Counted from the stretch's first letter, positions 43,301 to 52,798 are shown. The stretch: 64,000 nt of DNA from Desertifilum tharense IPPAS B-1220 (GCF_001746915.1 NZ_MJGC01000066.1:164678-228677); one strand, 5' to 3'. Translations and numbers: made by a program. The notes: generated by a model from the sequence alone, not told the origin.

Positions 43301-44851
43301 CATTAATCCGGCTAAATAAGCGGCCCTAATATCCGCTGAACCCTGCAAAATAAAGCTAGGAATTTCTAAGGGAATATTGGGCTGTTTAATGTAGCGATGA
43401 AAATATTCTGCCAAGCGGATCGCCGAACAGATGGATTTAGCTGTATTTTCACCCTCAGTCAGGCTATGAGTTGCCGAGAGTCCAAACAAAGCTAATGCTG
43501 CATCAATTTTGCCTTGAATTCTAGCGGTTAATTCAGTATCCAGGCTATTCATTGACCATTCAACGCGACCATAGGGCTTATCGTGCTTATTACGACCCAA
43601 AGCCACATAACCATCGCCGTGAGTAAAGCCAATTAACCAAGCAATTTCGGGTGTCAGATCGGGAATAATCAAGGGTTTTACCGTTCGACTTTGCAGAGGT
43701 CTAGCTTCTGTAAAGTCAGGGGGTAAATGGGTGACTGTCCCCGGAAGAATCTGTTGGTTGTGTTGCAGGCGATCGCCCTCTACCAAATTCGCGGTAGACT
43801 TCCAACAAATCCCCCCTTGAGCATCCGCTAGAACCGCCTGTTTGTGGTTTAAAGTAGCCCTTGGATAAGTGGCGTTGGTTTCAATTTCGTAAACATCTTG
43901 AAAACCTTGATCGAACTTATTGACGACTCGCCGAAAACCCAAGGGAGTCTGTACTAAGTCGCCCACTTTAACATCGGCAATCTTAACCAGACCTTTAGAA
44001 GTATGAACTAAGGCATCTTCAGGTAAACATCGGCGGATATTGCCAGCGACGATGGTCACGGCTGCTTCATCAATTAATAAGCAGCATTCAACAGAAGTTA
44101 ATTGACGACCAACAGCTTTATTTAAAAGTGCAGTACACCGCTGATAGAGTTCGGGCAATTTAACGGGGTTGGCAACGCCGCCAAAGCCTTTTAAGGGTTC
44201 GCCTGCGGGTCGAATATCGCTGAGATCGACTTTAACGTTAACTTCGCCGTTAAAGCGTTCGTCGCTAGAAAGTTCCAGTAAAGTTTGATAGGAATTCACC
44301 CAACCTTTACGAGAGTCGCCGACATGAATAATGACCGTATTGCCTGTAACTTTTACTTCCGTTTCTTCGCGGCGTTGCAGGGCGGGGGTAACGCCAACGG
44401 TATCTTGTACGCTGAGGTTTAAGCGGTTGCGAATGGGGGGAAGCTGATTAATATAACGCGGTTCGAGAACTGCACCTGTGCCGCATCCCATCATCGCTAA
44501 ATCCATCAGTAAGCCAAAGGCTCGCCAGTCGCTAATATTGGTAGAGGAGCAGTTGTAGGCCCCAGAGAAGTTTTGTTGCTGTTCTACCCATTCGGTGCCG
44601 CCAACCCATAGCCAGCGCCCAGAGGAGAGGGCTTTAAGCTGGCTTTGCATCCGGTAGAGGAGGGCGGATTCTGGGGGGGTGAGTTTGCCGAGTTTGGTTA
44701 AACCGGAGACAGTGCGATCGCACACTTCTTGCCAGGTTTCGCGCTTGTCTCCAATGCGACGGCTGTACGTGCGGTAAAACACGGGATTAGCAACAGGTGC
44801 GGCTTCAGGAAATTCACCTGTAGAGATGGCTTTTTCGAGTTCTCGAACCAT
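40328..44851 (-). CDS. nrdJ: adenosylcobalamin-dependent ribonucleoside-triphosphate reductase with two inteins
   Basis: The 1507-residue precursor yields a 754-residue enzyme after removal of two inteins, the usual size of the monomeric class II reductase. It reduces ribonucleoside triphosphates to deoxy forms using a thiyl radical generated from coenzyme B12, with or without oxygen. C101 (AYNCSSTN) and C1160 (first residue after intein 2) correspond to the redox pair. C814 in NPCGEI is the radical cysteine, and the C-terminal CDSDKC supplies the re-reducing pair. Inteins occupy residues 275-691 and 824-1159. It starts at the ATG at 44851 as a single gene with its own terminator. No B12 riboswitch was recognised in the 180-bp leader. 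Confidence 0.96.
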   Translation of the reverse strand: MVRELEKAISTGEFPEAAPVANPVFYRTYSRRIGDKRETWQEVCDRTVSGLTKLGKLTPPESALLYRMQSQLKALSSGRWLWVGGTEWVEQQQNFSGAYNCSSTNISDWRAFGLLMDLAMMGCGTGAVLEPRYINQLPPIRNRLNLSVQDTVGVTPALQRREETEVKVTGNTVIIHVGDSRKGWVNSYQTLLELSSDERFNGEVNVKVDLSDIRPAGEPLKGFGGVANPVKLPELYQRCTALLNKAVGRQLTSVECCLLIDEAAVTIVAGNIRRCLPEDALVHTSKGLVKIADVKVGDLVQTPLGFRRVVNKFDQGFQDVYEIETNATYPRATLNHKQAVLADAQGGICWKSTANLVEGDRLQHNQQILPGTVTHLPPDFTEARPLQSRTVKPLIIPDLTPEIAWLIGFTHGDGYVALGRNKHDKPYGRVEWSMNSLDTELTARIQGKIDAALALFGLSATHSLTEGENTAKSICSAIRLAEYFHRYIKQPNIPLEIPSFILQGSADIRAAYLAGLMDSDGAINNHPPILVTSVYRSFVRQVGAVLSSLGIAGRIAVNSPQKQGWQVKYSLTLPALKERYNALIAPHSLKGNLRQGLKMCGFTVPGSVMRETYTYSEMRDMGFQGSRTVDANYERYIVEANLSLDIPVTVKGLGSYDHIHTYDIEVEEAHCFYCDGYLTHNSAGMRQFNSHDELGATAKDNLWQQDENGNWRIDPERDSLRMANHTRVFHQKPTLEESINAVRKQYYSGEGAIQWAGEAVARSNVDLFTTPQQEKEFLQAYSKGEAKQWIQQHYPDIDEKELDHRLSRLGLNPCGEILGADFHCVDGNTLLITRDGLHPIRDVVGQTVEVWNGKRWSQVVPILTGQNRQLYRVSFGDGTYLDVTEKHRFFVKDRFGKDYEELTTAELSERLKASKYKLHTEPFQIVYTDGKFVEPTWAYTLGQLVGDGSLCKSHGKPQLQLRLYGVKRHQELTIAGRTSGEKRYYTESKEVPCLLYTGFQTHFDPEQVRLLKNTAPAFSEIATWDRESILHFVAGLADADGSRVESGGIRIYLSDYERAYRVYLLLAKCGIRSSINLQAKAGQITNLGMRNRDLWYLQITDCAAIPCQRLDTSGGHLPQAKGKYQIVQSVEALPGRHETFCFNEPEFHKGVFGGTLTGQCNLAEIHLNQIDPKNLQEQEDAFTAGALSVAILLNHQFTEPRYQYSRSIDPIVGVSFTGLFDFFVQAFGVEWLRWWEEGRPETEQGLAFKQQEADYLNRWREIVHRVVWDYCDNHQLKRPNRCTTVQPSGTKSLLTGASPGWHPPKAQRFLRRVTFRKNDPVALACIDYGYNVVPSQSDKDENGNLLNDPFDPRCSEWLVEIPVSVLWADLPGADEIDISKFSALAQMDFYMQVQKHYTRHNTSATIELRENEVEGLGQRIYQAIEEDEGYISAALLARFDDLQTFPRLPFEPISKQQYEQLLEEVQQRRTTMNFHTALSRYDLGEMVEAGPAGCDSDKCMLPEQQPN
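41375..42382 (-). mobile_element. intein 2 in NrdJ (LAGLIDADG homing-endonuclease type, C-terminal Gln)
   Basis: The 336-residue element lies between ILGADFH and CNLAEIHL. It begins with C824 in CVDGNTLLITRDGLHPIRDV. Two endonuclease motifs (YTLGQLVGDGS and HFVAGLADADG) are present. The end reads FCFNEPEFHKGVFGGTLTGQ, so the last residue is Gln and the penultimate one Gly, rather than the usual His-Asn. The next extein residue is C1160, which is also a catalytic cysteine of the mature reductase. Confidence 0.95.
42779..44029 (-). mobile_element. intein 1 in NrdJ (LAGLIDADG homing-endonuclease type)
   Basis: The 417-residue element lies between NIRR and SAGMRQF. The first residue is C275 in CLPEDALVHTSKGLVKIADVKVGD (N-terminal splicing block). 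The end is YDIEVEEAHCFYCDGYLTHN, with terminal H-N and the next extein residue S692. Two endonuclease helices, AWLIGFTHGDG and AYLAGLMDSDG, keep acidic residues. All splicing residues are present, so it should excise. Removing it restores the conserved NIRRSAGMRQF reductase sequence. Confidence 0.95.
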
Positions 44852-45040
44852 AGTAGAAGTTTGTCAGTTGTCTGTGTTGGGAATAGGGGAAAATTCATTA
44901 CATATAGCGTTAAATTCTTGAAAAATCAAGAACAAACACTAGATGTAGCGCCTCCCGATAGAGACAACAAGTGTAACACAAACTTTGAGGTAAAAAGCGA
45001 TTTAATCTCAGTTTGAAGAATTAGGTAGATTTATCAATTA

Positions 45041-48000
45041 TTAATTAATAGCTTTAGGTTGGACGCTATTTAAAAGTTGAGGTTGTTTGGGAATTTGAAT
45101 AATAAATTCTGAGCCTTGCCCGGGTAATGAAGCGCAACTCAGTTGACCTCCATGAGAGTCTACAATAATTGAATAGCTAATTGATAGACCTAATCCAGTT
45201 CCCGAACCCACAGGTTTTGTAGTAAAGAAAGGATCGAAAATTCGTTTCTGAACGTCTTCAGGCATCCCTGGGCCATTATCAATAATTTGAATCTTTATAT
45301 GGCGATCGTCAAGCGCTTCTGTACGAATTGTGATGATGGGATCGAAAGAGCGATCGCTCGCCTGTTTCCTAACCTCATCAATTGCATCAATGGCATTCGT
45401 TAGAATATTCATAAAAACCTGATTGAGTTGAGAGGCATAACAGGTAATTTTTGGTAATTCGCTGTACTCTCTACGGATTTCAATCTCAGTGCGATCGCCT
45501 TCTGCTCTCAGACGAGGCTGTAACAGCATCACAGTGCTATCAATTCCCGAATGAATATCAACAGGCTTCATAGAAGCTTCATCCAAGCGAGAGAAGTTTC
45601 GCAAAGATAAAATAATATTGCGAATGCGTTCTGCTCCAACTTGCATTGATTCTAAGAGATTTTGCAAGTCTTCAATCAGAAAATCTAAATCAATTCGATC
45701 GATAATCGTTTGAATTTGAGCAGAAGGTTGAGGAACTTCTTGCTGATAAGCGCGCAGCAAATTGAAGATATCTTGAATGTAATTATTCGCGTGTTCAATA
45801 TTGCCATAGATAAAGCTGATGGGGTTATTAATTTCGTGAGCAATACCCGCAACCATTTGCCCTAAACCGGACATTTTCTCAGTCTGAATCAGTTGAGCTT
45901 GCGTCTTTCTTAATTCCTGCAATGCTTTTGATAAGCGTTCGTTTTTATCATTTAACTCCTGCGTTCTTTGCTGCACCTTCTGTTCCATTGAAGCGTACAG
46001 CAGGGCATTTTCTAGAGAGATTGCGGTTTGGGAAGAAAGCAGGCGCAAGACTTCTAAGCGCTCTGGCGTAAACGCTCCTACAATCAAATTATTTTCTAAA
46101 TAAAGTATCCCAATCAGTTGACCGTGGTTAACAATTGGCGTACATAAAATCGACTTAAGTTGTTGATTGACCACATAGGAATCGCTACTAAAACGCCCAT
46201 CATTAGCCGCATGACCCAATACAACATCGGTCAGGGTTCTTTCAACATAATGAATAATGGCAATGGGCAAATCTTCCCCTGCTTCTTTTAAAGCAGAATC
46301 CCGAATAACCACTTGTTCTTGAGTAACAGAAGCTTGAGCCGCAATCTGCAATCCTTCCTCTTTAGGGAGTAACAAAAATCCCTTTTGCGCTCCCGCATTT
46401 TCAATCAAGATTCTCATCAAAGATGAGAGCAACTTATCGAGAACAATTTCGCTGGATATCGCTTGAGAGGCTTTCATGACCGTCCCTAAATCTAGCACCT
46501 CAGAGCGACTTCCGGTAGAAGTATGGATGACTGAGACGATATCTTGACCGGGTAAGCGAATGGGAGAACGCGACGGACTACAAAACTGAGGATATTGCGT
46601 TTCTAACTCTTCTGTTTTGCGAATTGCGCCCCAACGTTGATAGCCAAAATAAGCATCGCGAATATGAACTTTAACATATTTGGGTTTATTTCGCTCTACC
46701 CAAAATAAAGCTACTCTTTCATTAATCAGAGCTTCATGTTGAATAAAGTCATTTTCTCTAGCGGTGGAAATTGCTTGTTCATAAAGGTCAAGGGCGGTTT
46801 CAAATTGACCTAAAGCCCGCGCCACTTCTGCTTCTACAAAAAGCAACTTATGCAGAAAATTCTCTGCACTGTTTTCAGCCCAGATTTTCAGCGATTTTTG
46901 ATTGCTTTCAATTTTTTCGAGATAGCGCTGTTGTTCCTCGGCGGTAGCTGTTGGATAGAGGGCTGCTAGTAGCAGAGAGTTATAAAAATTAAATTCAGTG
47001 GATACAAAGATTCCCGTAACGAATTGCAGGTTCTTTTCGATGGTTTCAACCAACTTTAGCGCTTCTTGGAATTCGCCATAAAGATAGAGAATTTGCAGTT
47101 TAAGAATCTGGTAAATACAGAGGGAATAAAAGTTTTGATTTTGTTCGCAGTTGCTTTGAAAGACTGCATCATCTAATGTTTCTGTAGAGAAGGCGAGTTT
47201 ATGCTCGGTCAGTTTGCGAAGATTGAGTAAAATGAACTCTAATCCTTGAATGGTATCTGTTGCCATTTGATTTTTTGACTTCTGGGTGAATTGCAGATAC
47301 CCTGGTAACTCTGAAAGGATTTGAGATAGGTTTCTTCCTTGAAAGAAGAAGTTAGTGGCTTTGTAATTAAGGATGTATCCAGCGAATTGCAAGTCGCCAG
47401 AATCTAACCCCGCTTGGTAGCCTTCATTGTTCAGATAGTTGGACTCTTTGAGGGGTTTGAACCAGAAGTTGAGGGCATTGGCTAGGGTACTACAGACTTT
47501 ACATTTTAAATCTAGCCTGCGCCATTTTTCGCTCAATTTTAGCGAGACGACACCAAATTCGTAAGCCGATTTATAATCGCCAAAGATGGAGGTGAGGAGA
47601 ATACCGTAGGTTCCATAGCAAGGTGCTGATTCGGGTGCATCTCCATACTTGAGGGAAAGATTTACGGCTTTCAGTGCTACTAATGTCCACAGTTCCGCGC
47701 TTCTAAAATAAGCTGAGGGGAGGAGGTTATTGAGCAGTTTAAGTGCAATTTTGTTTTCCGGACTTGCCATTTCAGGCTTGTGATACAGCTCGGAAATTGG
47801 CAAGTCTCCCAGGTTGCTTTTTGCCTCAGCCAATTCAGTGCCAATGGCAGCTCCGATATCAGTTTCAGGTATCTCTAAACCGAGTAAAGATAAGGCGGTT
47901 TTGGCGGCGGCGATCGCTTCTTCGCTTTTCCCTTGTAATGTATACTGAATAAGGAGCAGGTTATAGATTTCTGTTTTCTCTAAAAGAGAGTGAACTTGCT

Positions 48001-50467
48001 CTAAGGTGATTTGAATAAATTGTTCGGATTCTTCAAAGTTACTATTGAGATGTTCGATTTCTGCTCGTTCCTTATGCAAGGCTAAGGCTAAGTCATACGA
48101 CTCTTGCCAAATCTCTGGCCCCAAGCCTTCCATTGCTGCCGTTAGGTATTCGCGCGCCGCGACATAAGCTGTGGCATCTTTTGCTTTTTTAGCGGCTTCT
48201 AAGTTCAGCGTTGCGAGTTCTAGTAATTCCCCTCGATCTTGAATTAAGCTGCGCCCAATATTCAGGTGATCGATTAATTCAAAAATCCGTTCCGAACGGT
48301 ATTCAACTGGGGTACTTGCTAGCAACAAGCGTCCAATTCTCAGGTGTACAACTTTTTTACGATCGTCATCAATTAAGGTGTAGGCGGCCTGCTGAACGCG
48401 GTCGTGCAAAAACTTATAATTGAGAATTAATAAAGGCGAATTAATGGCTTCGGCTTCCGTTGCTTCTAATTCTGAAGTGGCTTGAATTAAGCCTATTTGA
48501 ATTGCGGGTAATAGGTCTTGAAAGGTTTCAAAGGATTCTTTTTCGTAGATTAAAGAGAGCGTGTTTAAGTCAAATTGATTCCCCAAACAGGCCACTAACC
48601 GCAGCACTTGTTGCGTTGCTTCCGGGAGTTTGCGGAGTTTGCGGATCATTAAGTCAACCACATTATCGGTAATGGCGATCGCCTCAATTTGAGCAATATC
48701 CCACTGCCATCGCCCAATTCCCCCTGACTGGGGGGTTGTAAAGGTTAACAGGTTCTCTTGGTAAAGTGTTTTTAAGAACTCATTGACAAAAAACGGGTTT
48801 CCCTCTGTCTTGCGAAGGGTTAACTCAGCTAGGGGTTTAATGCATTCGCGATCGCTATGGAGGGTATCTGCGATCAATTGCGTTACTTTTTCTAGTTTTA
48901 ACGGCACTAAACTAATCTGATTAACCGTAACATTCTCTTGCACTAACGAATCAATCACGATCGTTAAAGGATGGGTTGAACTCACCTCATTATCGCGATA
49001 AGCCCCAATTAAAAATAGATGCTTAATCTGGGGATCGGTGACAATTAAATCAATTAACTTCAACGTTGCAGAGTCCGCCCACTGGAGATCGTCTAAAAAG
49101 ATCGCCAGGGGATGTTCCGGTTGACAAAAAACGCGAATAAAGTTTTGAAAAACTTGATTAAAGCGATTTTGCGTTTCTGTTGGCCCCAGTTCTGCCACAG
49201 GTAACTGAGGGCCAATAATCCACTCCACTTCGGGAATAACATCAATAATAATTTGCCCATTCGGGCCGAGGGCGTGCGTCAGTTTTTGCCGCCAAGCCTC
49301 TAGCTGAGTTTCGGTTTCAGTCAGCAACAAGCGCACCAATTCTGAGAAGGCGCTGACAATTGCTGAATACGGAATACTGCGTTGCAGTTGATCGAACTTC
49401 CCGCTGACAAAATAACCGTATTTGCGAGTAATGGGCTTATAAATTTCTTGCACTAACGCCGATTTCCCGACCCCAGAATAACCCGCAACCAGCATAATTT
49501 CGGTTGTCCCTTGGCTGACGCGTTCAAAGGCTTCTAACAGGGTTTCGACTTCGCGTTCGCGCCCGTAAAGTTTTTGGGGAATTTGAAATTTATCGGCAAT
49601 ATCTTGGCTGCCTAACGCAAAATCCGCAATATAACCTGTAACTTGCAGTTGATTGAGACAATTTTCTAAATCGGCTTTCAATCCATAAGCACTTTGATAT
49701 CGGTCTTCGGCTGCTTTTGCCAACAGCTTCATCACAATTTCAGAGATAACTTTAGGAACGTCTGGGTTGACTAAATGCGGGGGAACCGGCTGTTTGGCAA
49801 TATGACAATGGACTAATTCCATTGGATCGGTTGCCGTAAACGGGAGTTGGTGGGTTAAGATTTCATAAAACGTCACCCCTAGCGAATAAAAATCCGTGCG
49901 ATAGTCTAGGGTTCGATTCATTCTTCCCGTTTGTTCGGGAGACATATACGCCAGCGTCCCTTCTAAAACCGAAGGATTGGTTAAAGTCGGAGTTTCTCGC
50001 GTCAAGATACTAGAAATACTGAAATCAATCAGCTTAACTTGTCCGGTTAAGGGGTTAACAACGACATTAGACGGATTAATATCTTTATGAATAACGTTAG
50101 CGCTATGCAATTCGCCTAAGCTTTCGGTAATTTTAATGGCGAGGGTGAGAAACCCTAAAAATGTAAACTTCTGCGAGGACATTAAAATCCTCAGCGATTC
50201 TCCCCCGAAGTCTTCTAGGATCATGGCGAGTGTATTTTGGTAATTTTGTAAGCCGTAAGCTTTTACCACGCCAGGAAGATTCAGACTGCGAGTAATTTCA
50301 AATTCCTGCTTGTAGCGAGTCAACTTTTCTGGGGGTGGATAGTCCTCGTGGAGAATCTTGAGAATCACGGGGAGATTGTCCGACTCGCGATGACCGCGAT
50401 AAACTAGCGAATTAGAGCTTTCATAAATCTTCGCTAGAATCTGGTAGCCCGGAAAATCGATCATCAT
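45041..50467 (-). CDS. serine/threonine kinase - AAA ATPase - GAF - histidine kinase hybrid
   Basis: This 1808-residue multidomain protein starts with a Ser/Thr kinase domain (about 7-275), with lysine K37, catalytic HKDINPSN (D129) and metal-binding DFS (D148-F-S, where most kinases have DFG). Its glycine-rich loop is weak. An ATPase module follows (about 298-600, Walker A GYSGVGKS at 329-336), then a long helical TPR-like region. A GAF domain (about 1340-1510) and a coiled coil precede a classical histidine kinase core (H-box GIAHEINNP, N-box NILTNAIDAI, DNGPGMP, GTGLGLSIS). This is the architecture of the cyanobacterial dual-kinase (Hstk) family. The start is an ATG pair at 50467/50464 after TAGGAG. 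No response regulator is adjacent. Confidence 0.93.
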   Translation of the reverse strand: MMIDFPGYQILAKIYESSNSLVYRGHRESDNLPVILKILHEDYPPPEKLTRYKQEFEITRSLNLPGVVKAYGLQNYQNTLAMILEDFGGESLRILMSSQKFTFLGFLTLAIKITESLGELHSANVIHKDINPSNVVVNPLTGQVKLIDFSISSILTRETPTLTNPSVLEGTLAYMSPEQTGRMNRTLDYRTDFYSLGVTFYEILTHQLPFTATDPMELVHCHIAKQPVPPHLVNPDVPKVISEIVMKLLAKAAEDRYQSAYGLKADLENCLNQLQVTGYIADFALGSQDIADKFQIPQKLYGREREVETLLEAFERVSQGTTEIMLVAGYSGVGKSALVQEIYKPITRKYGYFVSGKFDQLQRSIPYSAIVSAFSELVRLLLTETETQLEAWRQKLTHALGPNGQIIIDVIPEVEWIIGPQLPVAELGPTETQNRFNQVFQNFIRVFCQPEHPLAIFLDDLQWADSATLKLIDLIVTDPQIKHLFLIGAYRDNEVSSTHPLTIVIDSLVQENVTVNQISLVPLKLEKVTQLIADTLHSDRECIKPLAELTLRKTEGNPFFVNEFLKTLYQENLLTFTTPQSGGIGRWQWDIAQIEAIAITDNVVDLMIRKLRKLPEATQQVLRLVACLGNQFDLNTLSLIYEKESFETFQDLLPAIQIGLIQATSELEATEAEAINSPLLILNYKFLHDRVQQAAYTLIDDDRKKVVHLRIGRLLLASTPVEYRSERIFELIDHLNIGRSLIQDRGELLELATLNLEAAKKAKDATAYVAAREYLTAAMEGLGPEIWQESYDLALALHKERAEIEHLNSNFEESEQFIQITLEQVHSLLEKTEIYNLLLIQYTLQGKSEEAIAAAKTALSLLGLEIPETDIGAAIGTELAEAKSNLGDLPISELYHKPEMASPENKIALKLLNNLLPSAYFRSAELWTLVALKAVNLSLKYGDAPESAPCYGTYGILLTSIFGDYKSAYEFGVVSLKLSEKWRRLDLKCKVCSTLANALNFWFKPLKESNYLNNEGYQAGLDSGDLQFAGYILNYKATNFFFQGRNLSQILSELPGYLQFTQKSKNQMATDTIQGLEFILLNLRKLTEHKLAFSTETLDDAVFQSNCEQNQNFYSLCIYQILKLQILYLYGEFQEALKLVETIEKNLQFVTGIFVSTEFNFYNSLLLAALYPTATAEEQQRYLEKIESNQKSLKIWAENSAENFLHKLLFVEAEVARALGQFETALDLYEQAISTARENDFIQHEALINERVALFWVERNKPKYVKVHIRDAYFGYQRWGAIRKTEELETQYPQFCSPSRSPIRLPGQDIVSVIHTSTGSRSEVLDLGTVMKASQAISSEIVLDKLLSSLMRILIENAGAQKGFLLLPKEEGLQIAAQASVTQEQVVIRDSALKEAGEDLPIAIIHYVERTLTDVVLGHAANDGRFSSDSYVVNQQLKSILCTPIVNHGQLIGILYLENNLIVGAFTPERLEVLRLLSSQTAISLENALLYASMEQKVQQRTQELNDKNERLSKALQELRKTQAQLIQTEKMSGLGQMVAGIAHEINNPISFIYGNIEHANNYIQDIFNLLRAYQQEVPQPSAQIQTIIDRIDLDFLIEDLQNLLESMQVGAERIRNIILSLRNFSRLDEASMKPVDIHSGIDSTVMLLQPRLRAEGDRTEIEIRREYSELPKITCYASQLNQVFMNILTNAIDAIDEVRKQASDRSFDPIITIRTEALDDRHIKIQIIDNGPGMPEDVQKRIFDPFFTTKPVGSGTGLGLSISYSIIVDSHGGQLSCASLPGQGSEFIIQIPKQPQLLNSVQPKAIN

Positions 50468-50650
50468 GATTGCTCCTACAAAGGAAAATTAGGGGAAGCT
50501 AGCCAGAACAGAGGGCTGAAGTGAAACAACCCATAAACGAGGGAGATGGGCTGTTGCCGAGTGAAACACATCCGTAGCGCGATCGCCCATCGGCACCTAG
50601 CATTAACAATCGCTTGTCCCTAAGTGCATGGCAATACTCCCTCTAGCTTA

Positions 50651-52024
50651 TCAATTCGCTGAATGAGGCGATCGCTCTAACTGCTCCAAAATGCTCATCA
50701 GTTCTCGTTCAAACACCACCTGGGCGCGATTTGTCCGTCCTCCCACATAAAAGCGATCGCCCGCTTGCAACGCCCAAATTTGAGAGTGAGACAGATAACT
50801 CATCACCACCCCCACCATCAACAACCCAAACCCCGCATAAACCACCGGAATCCCCGGATCGGCTTTAATTTGCAATCCCGTACTGCCAATGACTTCGCGG
50901 ATTTTCAGCGTCACGTCATTCACCTCTAACCCCATCCCCTCGCGGAGGGTAGAAATCAGTTGACCCCGCGCATCATAAATTAACAGCATTCCCTGTAAAT
51001 CTTTGGCAATCAGCGATACCCCTGCACTCAAATCTGGCTTGGTGGGAATCCAAGTCCCCCAAAGGCGGCCTTTTCCCTGGGTATCCAACTGACCCATCGG
51101 CAGTTGAAAAATCGGGCTATTATTCAGTTGCACCTGGACTGCTGCTAATCCCCAGTCGGCTTGATATAAGGTGACGCCCTTGTAACGCAGGGGTTCGTTC
51201 ACATGAATGGTTTTGCGCTTTACCTCGTTTCCGTCTTTATCCAAAACCGATAAATCGGAGTAAAACTGGTCGATGGTGCCGTTGGGCGTATAGTCAATCC
51301 AAAAGCGATTCACTTTCACCGACCAATCTTTGGGAACTTGCGAGGCGGCGTAGGGGCCCGCATCGAGGATATTGCGAATTTGGAAGGTTTCCCCGCTAGG
51401 AATCATCTCTTGGGCAACAAAACCTGTCATTGCACCGATAATGGAACCCGCCAAAATTAGCAGCATACTGGCGTGAACAATAATCGGGCCGATCCGTCCT
51501 GCAATCCCTTTGCGGGCGTAGAGGGTATCGCCTTCGCGAAAGACGCGATAGCGGTAGTTTTGCAAAAGGGTTTCTAAGGAGTCGGGAGAACCAGACGCGA
51601 GTTCTGTACTGAGGGCGAGTTTCTCAAATTGTCGCGGCTGTTTGTAAAATTGCCAGCGTCGGGCCGCTTTCAGGGCGGGGAATTGGCGGGTAAAGGTGCA
51701 GGCCGTTAAGCTGGAACCAAAGAGGATTAATAGTGCCAGAAACCACCAGGTTCGATAGACATGGTCTAGGCCTAGGGTTAAGAGGACTTTCCAACTCAGA
51801 AAGCCAAATAGGGCCGGATCTTCGGGATAGTTCGCTTGATAAAAGGCGAGGGATTGTCCCTGTTCGATGACCGTACCAGAAATACTGAATAGCGCGATCG
51901 CCAACAGCAGGATAATGGCCAAGCGCAAATCTGCTAAAACAGGTAATAACTCTTTTTTGAAATACCCTTGTGGAACCGTCCACAAGCTCGATAATTTAGA
52001 CAAAAATAGGCGATTAGAAGTCAT
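50651..52024 (-). CDS. ccs1: cytochrome c biogenesis protein Ccs1 (ResB family)
   Basis: The 457-residue thylakoid/plasma membrane protein is part of system II c-type cytochrome maturation, where it works with CcsA to deliver and attach haem. There are three N-terminal membrane segments (about 28-50, 82-108 and 175-200), a large lumenal beta-rich domain (about 205-400) and a last helix near 395-415. The SISGTVIEQGQ motif after helix one and IIVHASMLLILAGSIIGA near helix three are typical. It lies 36 bp after ccdA in the same direction, so the two form a functional pair. Confidence 0.93.
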   Translation of the reverse strand: MTSNRLFLSKLSSLWTVPQGYFKKELLPVLADLRLAIILLLAIALFSISGTVIEQGQSLAFYQANYPEDPALFGFLSWKVLLTLGLDHVYRTWWFLALLILFGSSLTACTFTRQFPALKAARRWQFYKQPRQFEKLALSTELASGSPDSLETLLQNYRYRVFREGDTLYARKGIAGRIGPIIVHASMLLILAGSIIGAMTGFVAQEMIPSGETFQIRNILDAGPYAASQVPKDWSVKVNRFWIDYTPNGTIDQFYSDLSVLDKDGNEVKRKTIHVNEPLRYKGVTLYQADWGLAAVQVQLNNSPIFQLPMGQLDTQGKGRLWGTWIPTKPDLSAGVSLIAKDLQGMLLIYDARGQLISTLREGMGLEVNDVTLKIREVIGSTGLQIKADPGIPVVYAGFGLLMVGVVMSYLSHSQIWALQAGDRFYVGGRTNRAQVVFERELMSILEQLERSPHSAN

Positions 52025-52060
52025 TAGAGTGCCAGATACAAACCATCACCCAACCGGGTG

Positions 52061-52798
52061 TCAAACAGCAGGAATCAGACGGAACAGCAGGGAAAAAACC
52101 CCAAATGCGACTAATAAGGCACCACTGACTGGAGTAATCCAGTTTGACCATTGACGCAGTTCTAGGATTTTTTTGATTGAGGCGGTGAAGGTTCCAGCCA
52201 AAATTAAGGGCGAGACATAACCTGCTGTATAGGATAACAGTAAGGCACTTCCCAACAGCGGGTCTTTGGTGGTGGAAATCCAGGCCAGCAGGGAGGCTAA
52301 AACTGGAGTGCTGCAAGGGGAAGCGACTAAGCCGAAGGTTAAACCAATCAGGTAGGATCTCACCCCATCGGGCCATTCTTTCGAGATCCAGTCCATGCCT
52401 CCCCAAGAAGGCAGTTGCAGGGGTAGGGCCTCTAGGAGGTTCAAGCCCATAATAATCGCGATCGCGCTGACGACGATCGGCAAACCGATGCCAATTTGTC
52501 CGTAAACTTTCCCGACGACGGCAGCCAGAATCCCCAATCCAGCCAGGGTTGTTGCCAATCCCAAAGCAAACCAAGTCGATTGAGTAGCCGCTTGCAGCCG
52601 CGTTTGTGCCTCATAACCGCCAATATAGCCAATGGTAATGGGCAGCATGGACAGCATACAGGGGGTGAGGCTGGTCAACAATCCTGCTAGAAAAATCGTG
52701 CCAATGCTAATGGCGTTGATATGGGTGAGTTGGTTGGCGACGAGGTGGTTCGCGAACTGTTGCAGGTAATAAAGCTGAGTCTGTACGGTCTCAATCAT
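52061..52798 (-). CDS. ccdA: thiol-disulfide transport membrane protein CcdA
   Basis: The 245-residue protein has six predicted membrane helices. The redox-active cysteines are in the mirrored motifs LTPCMLSMLP (helix 1) and ASPCSTPVLAS (helix 4). It moves reducing equivalents across the membrane to keep apocytochrome c thiols and lumenal thioredoxin-like proteins reduced. It is the upstream gene of the ccdA-ccs1 pair, starting at the ATG at 52798. Confidence 0.95.
   Translation of the reverse strand: MIETVQTQLYYLQQFANHLVANQLTHINAISIGTIFLAGLLTSLTPCMLSMLPITIGYIGGYEAQTRLQAATQSTWFALGLATTLAGLGILAAVVGKVYGQIGIGLPIVVSAIAIIMGLNLLEALPLQLPSWGGMDWISKEWPDGVRSYLIGLTFGLVASPCSTPVLASLLAWISTTKDPLLGSALLLSYTAGYVSPLILAGTFTASIKKILELRQWSNWITPVSGALLVAFGVFSLLFRLIPAV

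Noticed and set aside
44852..45040. Possible cobalamin riboswitch upstream of nrdJ
   Set aside because: A B12-dependent reductase would be a plausible target for one, but no B12-box-like sequence or suitable fold was recognised in this short leader.
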